A DNA stretch of 64,000 nucleotides from contig NZ_CP011390.1 of assembly GCF_001644645.1 (NCBI RefSeq), positions 434,001-498,000 of the forward strand. Direction: 5' to 3'. Shown piece after piece: positions 18,460 to 27,892 of the stretch (the first letter of the stretch is position 1; each line of letters begins with the position of its first letter). The translations under genes were made by a program, and so were the position numbers. This DNA is from Flavisolibacter tropicus. GTDB taxonomy: Bacteria; Bacteroidota; Bacteroidia; Chitinophagales; Chitinophagaceae. The notes beneath the pieces are model-generated. The model searched no databases and had not been told where the DNA came from. It was given only the letters and a program-made list of their open reading frames with translations.

Positions 18460-19110
18460 ATGAATGAGTTTTTGCTGATTGTTGTTGCCTATTTGATTGG
18501 AAGTATCCCAACTTCGGTTTGGGTAAGCCAATATTTCTTTGATATTGATATACGAGAATATGGCAGTGGCAATGCAGGTGCTACCAATACCTATCGTGTT
18601 TTAGGTTCAAAATGGGGCACATTTGTAATGATCGTTGATATGATCAAGGCAATTGTAGCCGTTAAATTGGCTTTTTTCCTTCCGGATGCCTACGATCATG
18701 AGTTATACCTGATCAACATGCAGATAGGTCTTGGCCTAGCTGCTGTAGTTGGTCATATTTTTCCTATTTGGGCAGATTTCAGAGGTGGTAAAGGCGTTGC
18801 TTCCTTGTTTGGAATGGTGCTGGGTATTCAGCCGAATGTAGCGTTATGCTGTGTAGGTGTATTCCTTTTAGTATTGTTTTTAACCCGTTGGGTTTCTTTG
18901 AGCTCTATATTAGCCGGTATCATGTTCCCTGTATTTATTCTGGCCATTTTTAATGAACCTGAGCATTTATACCGAATATTTGCCGTAATGGTTGGGCTTC
19001 TGATCATTTTTACGCACCAAAAGAATATTGGCCGTTTATTAAGAGGCAATGAAAGCAAGGTGCCTATCCTCAAACACCGTGACCGTCGCCGTCAACGCAA
19101 TCGGAAATAA
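18460..19110 (+). CDS. plsY: Acyl-phosphate:glycerol-3-phosphate acyltransferase
   Basis: First acylation step of phospholipid synthesis, in the inner membrane, using acyl-phosphate made by PlsX. 216 aa with five to six membrane segments. The three PlsY motifs are visible: YLIGSIPTSVWVSQ, EYGSGNAGATNTYRVLG and DFRGGKGVASLFG. A basic C-terminal tail (KHRDRRRQRNRK) extends past the last membrane helix. It has its own -7 box. Confidence 0.97.
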   Translation: MNEFLLIVVAYLIGSIPTSVWVSQYFFDIDIREYGSGNAGATNTYRVLGSKWGTFVMIVDMIKAIVAVKLAFFLPDAYDHELYLINMQIGLGLAAVVGHIFPIWADFRGGKGVASLFGMVLGIQPNVALCCVGVFLLVLFLTRWVSLSSILAGIMFPVFILAIFNEPEHLYRIFAVMVGLLIIFTHQKNIGRLLRGNESKVPILKHRDRRRQRNRK

Positions 19111-19194
19111 CTGCAGACTTTGTTAAAACTGCAGTGCCGATTAAGCTTTTTCCTTTTGGTATAATCATTGAAATTATAAACAAAAAGGTAAGCA

Positions 19195-20007
19195 ATGTTA
19201 TACAGATTAACTTTTCTACTGATCGTCCTTACGACTATTGTTGCTTGTTCTACTAATCCTGTAACCGGAAGAAGTCAATTCAAATTAGTATCCGAGCAAG
19301 AATTACAATCAATGGCCACTACGCAATACCGTCAATTCCTGTCTGAAAATAAAACGGTGAGTCCATCTGCCGATCGTGATGCAGAAATGGTGCGCCGCGT
19401 AGGGCAGCGTTTGGCTAATTCAATAACTCAGTATTATCGCTCCCAAAATCTAAGTGAGGTTTTAGATGGCTATAAATGGGAGTTTAACCTGGTAAATAAT
19501 AAAGAAGCTAACGCATGGGCTATGCCTGGTGGTAAAATAGTGGTTTACACGGGTTTATTGCCTATAACTCAAAACGAGGCGGCATTAGCTAACGTTTTAG
19601 GCCATGAAATTTCACATGCTATATTCCAGCATGGTAACGAACGGATGAGCCAGGGATTAGCCCAGCAATTGGGTGGCGTAGCGCTTTCAGTAGCGGTTGC
19701 CAACCAACCCGCTCAGACACAAAATCTGTTTTTGCAGGCCTATGGTATTGGCAGCGAGGTAGGCGTAATGTTACCTTTCTCCCGTAAGCAGGAGTTAGAA
19801 GCAGACCGTTATGGTATGCGTTGGGCTGCAATGGCTGGGTATAACCCAAGAGAAGCAATTAATCTATGGCAAAGAATGGCTGCGCAGGCAAATGGACAGC
19901 GTCCACCAGAGTTTTTGAGTACACACCCTGCAGAGGAAAGACGTATTCAACAGCTGCAACAATACTTGCCAGAGGCTTTAAAATACTATAAACCATCTGG
20001 TAGGTAA
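19195..20007 (+). CDS. M48 family zinc metalloprotease lipoprotein
   Basis: Predicted periplasmic or outer-membrane-anchored peptidase, related to BepA/LoiP. 270 aa. The signal LIVLTTIVACSTNPVTGRSQF carries a lipobox followed by the NPVTGR motif common to the family. The zinc site is LGHEISHAIFQHGNE (HExxH), with the third ligand in LEADRYGMRWAAMAGY. There are no membrane segments after the signal and no TPR region, so it is the short form. It ends at a strong terminator. Confidence 0.92.
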   Translation: MLYRLTFLLIVLTTIVACSTNPVTGRSQFKLVSEQELQSMATTQYRQFLSENKTVSPSADRDAEMVRRVGQRLANSITQYYRSQNLSEVLDGYKWEFNLVNNKEANAWAMPGGKIVVYTGLLPITQNEAALANVLGHEISHAIFQHGNERMSQGLAQQLGGVALSVAVANQPAQTQNLFLQAYGIGSEVGVMLPFSRKQELEADRYGMRWAAMAGYNPREAINLWQRMAAQANGQRPPEFLSTHPAEERRIQQLQQYLPEALKYYKPSGR

Positions 20008-20031
20008 GGCATTTTAGCCTAAAAACCTTGG

Positions 20032-20060
20032 AAAAACCCGCCTTTTGGCGGGTTTTTCGT
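20032..20060 (+). terminator. Intrinsic terminator of the M48 protease gene
   Basis: Perfect 11-bp stem (20032-20042 with 20047-20057) around TTTT, ending in a five-T run. Confidence 0.92.
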
Positions 20061-20092
20061 ACCTGAGCCTTTTTCGTACCATGTTTTTACCT

Positions 20093-20100
20093 TAACTTTG
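20093..20100 (+). promoter_or_regulatory. Bacteroidota -7 box for the DUF3052-like gene
   Basis: TAACTTTG, an exact TAnnTTTG match, 70 bp before the ATG at 20170. Confidence 0.5.
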
Positions 20101-20169
20101 CACCTCTGTTTGTGTGAAAACATTCATTTGCAACTTAACTGCTTGTTTCTTCTAAAAGATAAAAACTCT

Positions 20170-20643
20170 ATGTCACAAACAATTTTTGATAAGCTGCAAT
20201 TAAAAAACGAAAAGACAATTTTAATTCAAGGCTTACCTTCTTCAATCGAAAAACAGTTTGTCAAACTTTCTTTTGCAAAAAATCTTACTCCTTTATTGCG
20301 TTCTAGAAAGATTGATTTCGCATTAATTTTTGCAGTAAACGAATCTCAATTGAATAGTATTCTGCAAGACATTATGCCTGCTTTGAAAGAAGAAACGAAG
20401 TTTTGGGTAGCCTTTCCTAAGGCTGCTTCTAAAATTGCAACAGATCTTAACCGGGAAAGCAGTTGGCATAAATTAACAACTGCAGGTTATGAGAGTGGAG
20501 AACAAGTGGACTTAGATCATGTATGGGTGGCTGTAAACTATAAGAGGAGCGAAGTAACAATAGTATCATCTGAAGAGTTTGTTGAAGAAGTTATCGTTAA
20601 AACATCTACAACTACTCGTAAGAAGAAGGTAGCACAAGTATAA
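20170..20643 (+). CDS. DUF3052-like small protein
   Basis: 157 aa, begins MSQTIFDKLQLKNEKTILIQG. The body resembles DUF3052: a short alpha/beta fold with IDFALIFAVNESQLNSIL and KFWVAFPKAASKIATDLNRES. The C-terminus has a basic tail (TTRKKKVAQV). There are no catalytic residues I can name and no signal peptide. The start at 20170 is preferred because the promoter box at 20093 lies after the alternative upstream start codon region. It stands alone between two terminators. The function is unknown. Confidence 0.75.
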   Translation: MSQTIFDKLQLKNEKTILIQGLPSSIEKQFVKLSFAKNLTPLLRSRKIDFALIFAVNESQLNSILQDIMPALKEETKFWVAFPKAASKIATDLNRESSWHKLTTAGYESGEQVDLDHVWVAVNYKRSEVTIVSSEEFVEEVIVKTSTTTRKKKVAQV

Positions 20644-20667
20644 TTCACTTTCTTTTCAATGAATTAA

Positions 20668-20700
20668 AGCGACTATAATTTATAGTCGCTTTTTTATTTT
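20668..20700 (+). terminator. Intrinsic terminator of the DUF3052-like gene
   Basis: Perfect 10-bp stem AGCGACTATA (20668-20677) with TATAGTCGCT (20681-20690), ATT loop, then a T-rich tail. Confidence 0.9.
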
Positions 20701-20845
20701 CAGTTATTCTTTGTAGTTGATTCTTTGCCTTTATTTTTTTTATCTGAATAGTTGAGTTTCATAGTGTTAGAATCAATTTTATCTTGAACTAAGTAGAAAA
20801 ATTTCTACACGTAAAGCTGAATGGTTTTTTGCAACAGAAGCATTC

Positions 20846-22075
20846 ATGCGAAATCAGCCTTGGCATCAAAATCGCTTTTATAGAGGCATGATTACAAATA
20901 CAACTACCGCCATATGGCAATCTTTGAATAATACTGATTTAGTTTGCTTTTCTCATCTGCGTTGGAACTTTGTATATCAACGCCCTCAACATTTGTTAAG
21001 TCGCTTTGCTAATTGTACACGTGTATTTTTTATTGAGGAGCCGCTTTTTAATGATGGTCCAGATAAACTACATATAGAAGAACCTATTAAAAACGTATAT
21101 GTTGTAGTTCCGCAATTGCAACATGGATATAGTGAACATGAAGTAATTAACAAGCAGAAAGATATGATCAGTGATTTAGTATCCATGAAGGATATCACTA
21201 ATTACTTTGCCTGGTATTATACACCAATGGCATTAACGTTTACTGATCATTTGAATCCAAAGATGGTTGTGTATGATTGTATGGATGAATTATCTGCCTT
21301 TAAGTTTGCGCCAGCAGCCTTAAAAGATAATGAAAAGCTATTGTTAGAAAAAGCAGATATCGTATTTACTGGCGGATATAGTATATATGAAGCAAAGAAA
21401 CATCAACATCATAATATCTATCCGTTTCCAAGTAGTATCGACAAAGAACATTTTGGAACTGCAAGAACTTTAAAATCATCACCTCAGGATCAGTCCCATA
21501 TTCAAGGACCCCGATTCGGTTTCTTTGGTGTATTAGATGAACGATTTGATATAGAACTGATTGAGAACGTAGCAAAGGCAAGGCCTGAGTGGCAATTCAT
21601 TCTTATTGGTCCTATTGTAAAGATTGACCCAGCAACATTGCCACGCTTTGATAATATTCATTATTTAGGCGGAAAAGATTATAAGGAATTGCCAGCCTAC
21701 GTGGCGGGATGGGATGTAGCAATGGTTCCGTTTGCCTTAAATGAATCAACGAAATATATAAGCCCTACTAAAACTCCAGAATACCTGGCAGCTGGTAAGC
21801 CAGTCATATCAACTGCTATTAAAGATGTAGTATCGCCCTATGGCGAAAACAAGTTGGTGCACATTGCTAACAGTGCAGAAGACTTTATAAAGTGTGCAGA
21901 AACTATTCTAAAGAAAAAAAGCCATAAACGTTGGTTAAACAAGGTTGATGCTTTCCTGGAAGGAAACTCATGGGATAGAACATGGAGCCAGATGGCCAAA
22001 CATATTGACAATAAGTTAGTAGCAAAAGAGTCTATCGCATTTCCAAATACAACAGAAACAGCAATGGCCAGTTAA
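20846..22075 (+). CDS. Glycosyltransferase, GT-B fold (GT4-like)
   Basis: Predicted cytoplasmic sugar transferase of 409 aa (395 if it begins at the ATG at 20888, where LVCFSHLRWNFVYQRPQHLL follows shortly). N-terminal acceptor domain, then a C-terminal nucleotide-sugar domain with RFGFFGVLDERFDIELI, WQFILIGPIVKIDPA and the donor-binding EYLAAGKPVISTAIKDVV. There is no signal peptide. It precedes the GH1-RmlD fusion gene by 127 bp in the same direction; the pair suggests assembly or remodelling of a deoxysugar- or galactose-containing glycan, which is inference. The acceptor and donor are not known. Confidence 0.85.
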   Translation: MRNQPWHQNRFYRGMITNTTTAIWQSLNNTDLVCFSHLRWNFVYQRPQHLLSRFANCTRVFFIEEPLFNDGPDKLHIEEPIKNVYVVVPQLQHGYSEHEVINKQKDMISDLVSMKDITNYFAWYYTPMALTFTDHLNPKMVVYDCMDELSAFKFAPAALKDNEKLLLEKADIVFTGGYSIYEAKKHQHHNIYPFPSSIDKEHFGTARTLKSSPQDQSHIQGPRFGFFGVLDERFDIELIENVAKARPEWQFILIGPIVKIDPATLPRFDNIHYLGGKDYKELPAYVAGWDVAMVPFALNESTKYISPTKTPEYLAAGKPVISTAIKDVVSPYGENKLVHIANSAEDFIKCAETILKKKSHKRWLNKVDAFLEGNSWDRTWSQMAKHIDNKLVAKESIAFPNTTETAMAS

Positions 22076-22202
22076 CGCAAATGCATACTGGCAACTGATA
22101 ACAAGCAGATTCTTCGTTTACCATTCGTACATATGATGTCTTAAGTTCCTTCTATTCCAACCTAGGGATAGTAGGAACTATTAGATTATTGAAACCTATA
22201 TC

Positions 22203-24398
22203 ATGGGAGTTAACCAGTCTTGTAATAACCCTGAAATATGGGGTGGGGTTGAATGCACTATTAATAGAGTTGCGGATTTCTATTTTGATCAATTAGCTTT
22301 CAACAATTATTATCAGCACCCACAACAGGAAGCTATTGCGCATTTGGGCATAAAAAAGCTTCGTTTTCCTGTTTTATGGGAGAAGCATGAGCTGACGAAA
22401 GATGCAACAATTAACTGGAAGTGGACCTCAAGTCAGCTGGAGTATTTTAATAATAATGGAATAGATGTAATTGCTGGCTTGATACACCATGGGAGCGGGC
22501 CCTCATTTACCAACCTACTCGATCCCTCATTCCCGGAATTATTAGCTCAATATGCACGTAAGGTGGCCGAGCAATTTCCCTGGCTTACCAATTATACGCC
22601 CGTAAATGAGCCCTTAACCACAGCCAGGTTCAGTGGACTTTATGGACTTTGGTATCCACATGCTACTGATGATAAAAGTTTTCTAAAGGCACTGGTTCAT
22701 CAAATGAAAGGAGTAGTGCTTTCGATGAAGGAAATACGAAAAGTAAATCCTAATGCCGTTCTGATTCAAACAGAAGATTTAAGTAAAACGTATAGTACTC
22801 CACTATTACAGTATCAGGCGCAGTTTGAAAATGAACGCAGGTGGTTACCTTATGATCTATTGTTGGGACAGGTAACAGAGCAACATCCACTTTGGAAATA
22901 TTTTGTTGATAATCGAATAAAACCAGAAGAGCTCTACTTCTTCCAGGATAATATTTGTGAGCCACATGTATTGGGATTTAATTATTACGTTACATCAGAG
23001 CGTTACCTGGATGAACGAATGCATTTGTATCCTGCACATACCCATGGTAGTAATAACATTCATAGCTATGCTGATGTAGAGGCTGTAAGAGTTGAATTGG
23101 AGGAACCTATAGGTTTGGAAGTTGTATTAAATGAAGCTTGGGAACGATATAGAAAGCCAATGGCAATAACAGAGGTACATCTGCATTGTCATAGAGAGGA
23201 ACAATTACGCTGGTTTTCCTATGTCTGGAATACTTGTAATAAAGTAAAAGCGAGTGGAGTAGATATAAAAGCCGTTACAGCCTGGGCACTCTTAGGCTCA
23301 TATGGTTGGGATAAGCTGCTAACAGAACCTAATGGTAGTTATGAACCTGGCGTGTATGATATGCGTAGTGGACGACCGCGTGAAACAGCATTAACACACT
23401 TTATTAAGAATATAACGGGAGCAAACGATTGCAAACATCACTTGATACAAGTAGAGGGTTGGTGGCAACGGCACACGCGGTATTTACAAGAGCCACTGCA
23501 GTTTTCACCAGACAGTCATCGGGTAAGAGTAGAACAAACAGCTCCTGTTTTAATTATAGGAAAGAGAGGAACCCTTGGAAAAGCGTTTGCGCGAATTTGT
23601 ACAGATAGGGCTATTCATTTTAAGCTACTAAGCCGTGAGGACTGCGATATTTCCAATATTGAATCAATTGTAAAAGCAATAGATTATTTCAAGCCTTGGG
23701 CTATTATTAATGCAGCAGGTTATGTTCGTGTTGATGACGCAGAAGGAGATGAAGACGCCTGTATGCGAGATAATTTAATTGGGCCATTGCTATTAGCGCA
23801 AGTGTGCGAAAGTAAAGGTATAAAGTTGGTCTCCTTTTCCACTGACCTGGTGTTTGATGGATTGAAGCAATCGCCTTATGTAGAGAGCGATTCTGTTAAC
23901 CCTTTAAATGTTTATGGTAAAAGCAAAGCACTTTCGGAAAATGCCGTATTAACAGCAAATCCTGATTCCTTATTGATACGTACCAGCGCCTTTTTTGGTC
24001 CTTGGGATCAATACAACTTTAACCATTGGATTGAAACACAGCTAAATAATTTTCAAACAGTTTCTGTAGCCAGTGATATTTTTATTTCCCCTACCTATGT
24101 ACCCGATTTAGTACATACAGTATTAGATTTAGTAATTGACCATGAAAAGGGTATCTGGCATTTAGCCAATAGAGGTATAACAACTTGGGCAAACCTGGCA
24201 TTTTATGTGGCAGAACGGTGCCAGCTAGATACAAAACTTATCAACCCTGTTCCTTCTTCTGAAATGAATTACACTGCGTTAAGACCTAAATACTGTGTGT
24301 TGGGAACAGAAAAAGGTCATTTATTGCCTTCGTTAGAAAATGCTTTGGATCGTTATATCGTTGAAAAAAAACAAGCCTTAGCTTTATGGGTCAATTGA
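22203..24398 (+). CDS. Fusion of GH1-like glycosidase and RmlD-like dTDP-4-dehydrorhamnose reductase domains
   Basis: 731 aa, no signal peptide. Residues about 1-410 form a GH1-type TIM barrel: LGIKKLRFPVLWEK, NYTPVNEPLTTARFSGLYG with the NEP acid/base glutamate, GFNYYVTSERYLDE and AITEVHLHC, where the ITE nucleophile position is kept. Residues about 445-731 form a short-chain reductase of the RmlD/NAD-sugar family: VLIIGKRGTLGKAFARIC (dinucleotide loop), FSTDLVFDGLKQSPYVE, and YGKSKALSENAVL with the YxxxK pair. One chain therefore joins a glycosidase-like and a sugar-nucleotide-reductase-like module. The gene lies between a glycosyltransferase and galactose genes. The reaction is unproven. 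Confidence 0.88.
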   Translation: MGVNQSCNNPEIWGGVECTINRVADFYFDQLAFNNYYQHPQQEAIAHLGIKKLRFPVLWEKHELTKDATINWKWTSSQLEYFNNNGIDVIAGLIHHGSGPSFTNLLDPSFPELLAQYARKVAEQFPWLTNYTPVNEPLTTARFSGLYGLWYPHATDDKSFLKALVHQMKGVVLSMKEIRKVNPNAVLIQTEDLSKTYSTPLLQYQAQFENERRWLPYDLLLGQVTEQHPLWKYFVDNRIKPEELYFFQDNICEPHVLGFNYYVTSERYLDERMHLYPAHTHGSNNIHSYADVEAVRVELEEPIGLEVVLNEAWERYRKPMAITEVHLHCHREEQLRWFSYVWNTCNKVKASGVDIKAVTAWALLGSYGWDKLLTEPNGSYEPGVYDMRSGRPRETALTHFIKNITGANDCKHHLIQVEGWWQRHTRYLQEPLQFSPDSHRVRVEQTAPVLIIGKRGTLGKAFARICTDRAIHFKLLSREDCDISNIESIVKAIDYFKPWAIINAAGYVRVDDAEGDEDACMRDNLIGPLLLAQVCESKGIKLVSFSTDLVFDGLKQSPYVESDSVNPLNVYGKSKALSENAVLTANPDSLLIRTSAFFGPWDQYNFNHWIETQLNNFQTVSVASDIFISPTYVPDLVHTVLDLVIDHEKGIWHLANRGITTWANLAFYVAERCQLDTKLINPVPSSEMNYTALRPKYCVLGTEKGHLLPSLENALDRYIVEKKQALALWVN

Positions 24399-24414
24399 TC
24401 GTTAGCAAAAGGAC

Positions 24415-24782
24415 ATGCAAACAAAAGCGATTCAACGTCTTCTACCCCAAAAGGAAAACTTTCAATAAACGATAGATGGGAGACTTATAGAGCTTTATTT
24501 ACTAAAGACTGAAAATATCCTGGTTGTGATCACCAATTACGGGGCACACATTGTAAGCCTTTCAGTTAAAAATAAAGATGGTGAATGGGTTGATGTTGTT
24601 ATTGGCTTTGAGTCATTGAAGGATTACCTACAAACAGATGAAATCTATCATGGTACTATCGTAGGGCGTTATGCTAACCGAATCCGGATTCACCTAATCA
24701 TTCCAACTTTCCTAGTACTATTTTGCGTACCGGTGATACATTTCAATCAACAACTATATTCCGCTTGCCTGCAGAATTATGA
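24415..24782 (+). pseudogene. galM: Decayed aldose 1-epimerase (galM): nonsense codon plus internal deletion
   Basis: The ATG at 24415 starts a GalM-like N-terminus (LLPQKENFQ), interrupted by an in-frame TAA at 24466-24468. The same frame then continues TIDGRLIELYLLKTENI, ITNYGAHIVSLSV and HGTIVGRYANRI, the family's N-terminal landmarks. At about 24682-24686 the sequence jumps in another frame to PDSPNHSNFPSTILRTGDTF and ends FRLPAEL (TGA 24780-24782), which is the normal GalM C-terminus. Roughly 230-250 central residues, including the catalytic His and Glu region, are missing. It converges on galK and overlaps its end by six bases. Confidence 0.88.
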
Positions 24783-25940
24783 TACTACAGATGTGCCAGA
24801 ATTGATAACAGCAATGTAGTGGGTGAGTGTTCTACTCATCGTATCTGCGTAAGCTACACTCAGTTCTTTTATCAACTCTCCAATAGCTTCTTCTTTAACC
24901 AGGTTAATGGTACAGCCACCAAAGCCTCCGCCCATCATACGCGCACCTAAAACGTTTGGATTGTTTCTAACCTTGTCTACTAAGAAGTCTAGCTCCCTGC
25001 AGCTTACTTCATATTCTACACTTAACCCTTTGTGTGAGCCATACATTTTTTGGCCAAGTGTAGCAATATCACCTCTTTCCAACGCTTCACAAGCATCCAG
25101 TAAACGTTGATTTTCTTCCACCACATATTTACAGCGCTTGTAAATGACCGGATCAACAGGAGCCACAGTTTCATCAAGCATAGCTAATGTCGCATCACGC
25201 AGATTGATAACATTGGGATACTTTTTCTTAACTAATTCAACACCTTGTTCGCATTGCTGTCGGCGAACATTGTATTGCGATGTAGAAAGAGAATGTTTTA
25301 CATTGGTGTTTAACAAGACTATTTTAATGCCTTCCAATTTAAAAGGCTCATACTTGTATTCTAAGGAGCGGCAATCTAATCGAATGACACTGTCTTCCTT
25401 GCCAAACATGGAAGCAAACATATCCATGATTCCAACTTTCACTCCAGCATATTCATGTTCTGCTTTTTGAGCCATTTTTACCATATCCAATTTGTCAATC
25501 TGGAGTTGAAAGAGCTCATTGAGGGCAAAAGCCGTAGCACATTCTACAGCTGCAGAAGAAGAAAGTCCTGCACCAATAGGGACATCACCATGGATCATTA
25601 AATTAAAGCCTGATAAGGTATACTTGTTTTTCAGGAGTTGGTCTACAACTCCTAATATATAATTCGCCCATTGTTTTTCTGATCGATTTATGTCTTTGAG
25701 CCTGATCTCTAATTCTTCATTGAACTCTTGAGAAACGAGGTTTATACTATCGTCTTCCCGTTTAGAAACAGCTACAAAGATGTTTTTATCGATAGCTGCT
25801 GGCAATACAAAACCATCATTGTAATCGGTATGTTCGCCAATGATATTTACCCTGCCTGGAGAACGCACAATTAAAGGGTCTTTTTGATACCGGTTTTTGA
25901 AAGAACTTTCCAACTCTGCCTGTAGCGTTTGACCTGCCAT
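24777..25940 (-). CDS. galK: Galactokinase
   Basis: Phosphorylates alpha-D-galactose to galactose 1-phosphate in the Leloir pathway. 387 aa GHMP kinase: SPGRVNIIGEHTDYNDGFVLPAA is the galactokinase signature, GDVPIGAGLSSSAAVECATA is the GHMP ATP-binding motif, and ARMMGGGFGGCTINLV is the C-terminal motif. It is intact. Its neighbour galM has decayed, so the mutarotase step must be supplied elsewhere or occur spontaneously. No galT or galE is in the window. Confidence 0.97.
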   Translation of the reverse strand: MAGQTLQAELESSFKNRYQKDPLIVRSPGRVNIIGEHTDYNDGFVLPAAIDKNIFVAVSKREDDSINLVSQEFNEELEIRLKDINRSEKQWANYILGVVDQLLKNKYTLSGFNLMIHGDVPIGAGLSSSAAVECATAFALNELFQLQIDKLDMVKMAQKAEHEYAGVKVGIMDMFASMFGKEDSVIRLDCRSLEYKYEPFKLEGIKIVLLNTNVKHSLSTSQYNVRRQQCEQGVELVKKKYPNVINLRDATLAMLDETVAPVDPVIYKRCKYVVEENQRLLDACEALERGDIATLGQKMYGSHKGLSVEYEVSCRELDFLVDKVRNNPNVLGARMMGGGFGGCTINLVKEEAIGELIKELSVAYADTMSRTLTHYIAVINSGTSVVS

Positions 25941-26153
25941 AACCTATAATTTTTTAGCTTAAAATATTAAAAATGAGATTGTTATACAATCTATAAAAAT
26001 AGTGCCTAACCCACTTAACCCGCAAAACCCTGCCTTCACCGATGGATATAGGAATTAACCCGAAATAAGGTTTGAATTTATATGTTTTTGAGGTTATTTT
26101 GAAGTGTATTTCGAAACCTAAGAACAATCACCAATTAGTCCAAATCATCCTTT

Positions 26154-27287
26154 ATGTTCTTCTCGAACCCTGTGCTTGAAATCCCGAAGCACGATCCCGA
26201 ATTAAAATCCCGTTGGTCTGAAGAAAGAGTAGCTGAATGGTATGCCAAACAAGGCTGGTTAATCGGTTGCAATTTCGTTCCACACAATGCCATCAATCAA
26301 TTGGAAATGTGGCAGGCGGAAACGTTTGACCCCTTTACAATCGATAAAGAATTAAGTTGGGCTGCAAGCCTGGGATTTAATACGGTACGCGTGTTTTTGC
26401 ATCACTTGGTGTGGGAGCAAAATCCTACTGCCTATCTGGAGCGTATTGAACTGTTTTTATCTATAGCTACCAAGCATAGCATCAAAACCATGTTTGTGTT
26501 TTTTGATGCCGTATGGAATCCTTATCCACAATTGGGTAAGCAGCCAGAGCCGAGGCATAATGTACATAACTCAGGCTGGGTACAATGCCCGGGGTTTGAT
26601 GTGTTGAACGATCCATCTAAATATGAAAGCCTGCACCATTATGTAGCAGGGATTGTTAGTCATTTTAAGAATGACGAACGCGTGCTTATCTGGGACTTAT
26701 TCAATGAGCCGGATAACATGAACATGACCAGCTATAGGGATGATAATTATGCCCAGCATAAGGCTGATTTATCCTTGCAGCTATTGAAAATGACTATTAA
26801 GTGGGTACGTGAAATAGATCCCATACAACCTATTACAATGGCGCCCTGGCAAGAAGGCGAGGACTGGAGTTGCCATACCAGGTCTTCGGAAATAGACAAT
26901 TACATGTTTGCTCATTCCGATGTGATCAGCTTTCATTGCTATGCCAATAAAGAGGGTATGCAAAAGCGCATAGAGGTATTAAAACGCTTTAATCGTCCAA
27001 TCCTTTGCACCGAATATATGGCTAGGCCTTTTGGAAACACATTTGAGGAAATACTTCCCTTGTTCAAGGAAAATAACATTGGAGGATATAACTGGGGTTT
27101 TGTGGCAGGAAAATCTCAAACGCATTGCCCTTGGGACTCATGGCAAAATCCATACGAGAATGAGCCTGAATTGTGGTTCCATGATATCTTCCGCTCAAAT
27201 GGTGATGCCTATAGGGAAAATGAAGTAGCCTTTCTTAGAACCTTTATTAAAGAGGGTAAAGCTGTACAGCAGCAGGAAGTTGCATAA
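26154..27287 (+). CDS. GH5-like (cellulase-family) glycoside hydrolase, cytoplasmic
   Basis: 377 aa TIM-barrel glycosidase. RVLIWDLFNEPDNMN supplies the acid/base Glu and RPILCTEYMARP the nucleophile Glu; GWLIGCNFVPHNAINQLEMW and LGFNTVRVFLHHLVW are early-barrel segments. There is no signal peptide, so it should act on imported oligosaccharides or an internal glycan. It lies between galK and the SusC/SusD/GH18 locus, but is separated from SusC by a terminator and about 600 bp. Substrate (xylan, mannan or glucan oligomers) cannot be chosen from motifs alone. Confidence 0.85.
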   Translation: MFFSNPVLEIPKHDPELKSRWSEERVAEWYAKQGWLIGCNFVPHNAINQLEMWQAETFDPFTIDKELSWAASLGFNTVRVFLHHLVWEQNPTAYLERIELFLSIATKHSIKTMFVFFDAVWNPYPQLGKQPEPRHNVHNSGWVQCPGFDVLNDPSKYESLHHYVAGIVSHFKNDERVLIWDLFNEPDNMNMTSYRDDNYAQHKADLSLQLLKMTIKWVREIDPIQPITMAPWQEGEDWSCHTRSSEIDNYMFAHSDVISFHCYANKEGMQKRIEVLKRFNRPILCTEYMARPFGNTFEEILPLFKENNIGGYNWGFVAGKSQTHCPWDSWQNPYENEPELWFHDIFRSNGDAYRENEVAFLRTFIKEGKAVQQQEVA

Positions 27288-27353
27288 GTTAGCACCGTTA
27301 GAAAACGCTAAAGCACAAGTACATGCGTTAGGTATAAAAGATTTAGTATTGTA

Positions 27354-27386
27354 AAAGAGCACTTCTCTAAGGAGTGCTCTTTACTT
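27354..27386 (+). terminator. Intrinsic terminator of the GH5-like gene
   Basis: A 10-bp stem (27354-27363 with 27373-27382) with core AGCACT/AGTGCT, then a short T-rich stretch. Related in sequence to the hairpins at 5511 and 45481. Confidence 0.8.
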
Positions 27387-27892
27387 TATATAACTTCTCA
27401 TAACAACCTTCAAAACCAATAGAACCGGTATTTGTAAGTTGTTTTGTTGTGACTCAGGATAGTACCGTTTCGTATTCGCCTATAAGAATTTACAATAAAT
27501 AATACGGATGTAGTAGTACTCCTTATATTTCAATGCTTGTTTTTCTTCTGAATCTTTCGTACCTTTTTCAAGGTTTATTCATTTGCTTATGGATGAATAA
27601 TTTCATGAAACCATTATACCAAACCCATTCGATTATTGCTTGTTTAAAGGCAATAAAAATGGACAAGAAAATCTGATATTGCTTTAACCACTGAAGAAAG
27701 ACAGAGGGTTCTCTAATCCCTTTGTGCCAATATTCAATTCCTATGGACCGTTGTGTAACCAATTTTTAATTCTACCTGGCAATACCTCCCTTCTTTACAG
27801 CTCCGATGCCCAAATGCAGTAGCAACCTTTGATTGAATGCCAATTCATTGTTGGACATGATATACATTTCTAAACCGTATAAACCAATAAAC
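27387..27892. other. Intergenic region before the first SusC gene
   Basis: About 500 bp of AT-rich DNA without a convincing gene. An AACCTTTG segment at about 27822-27829 differs at one base from the TAnnTTTG box and could be the SusC promoter. No regulator gene or RNA was recognised. Confidence 0.5.
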
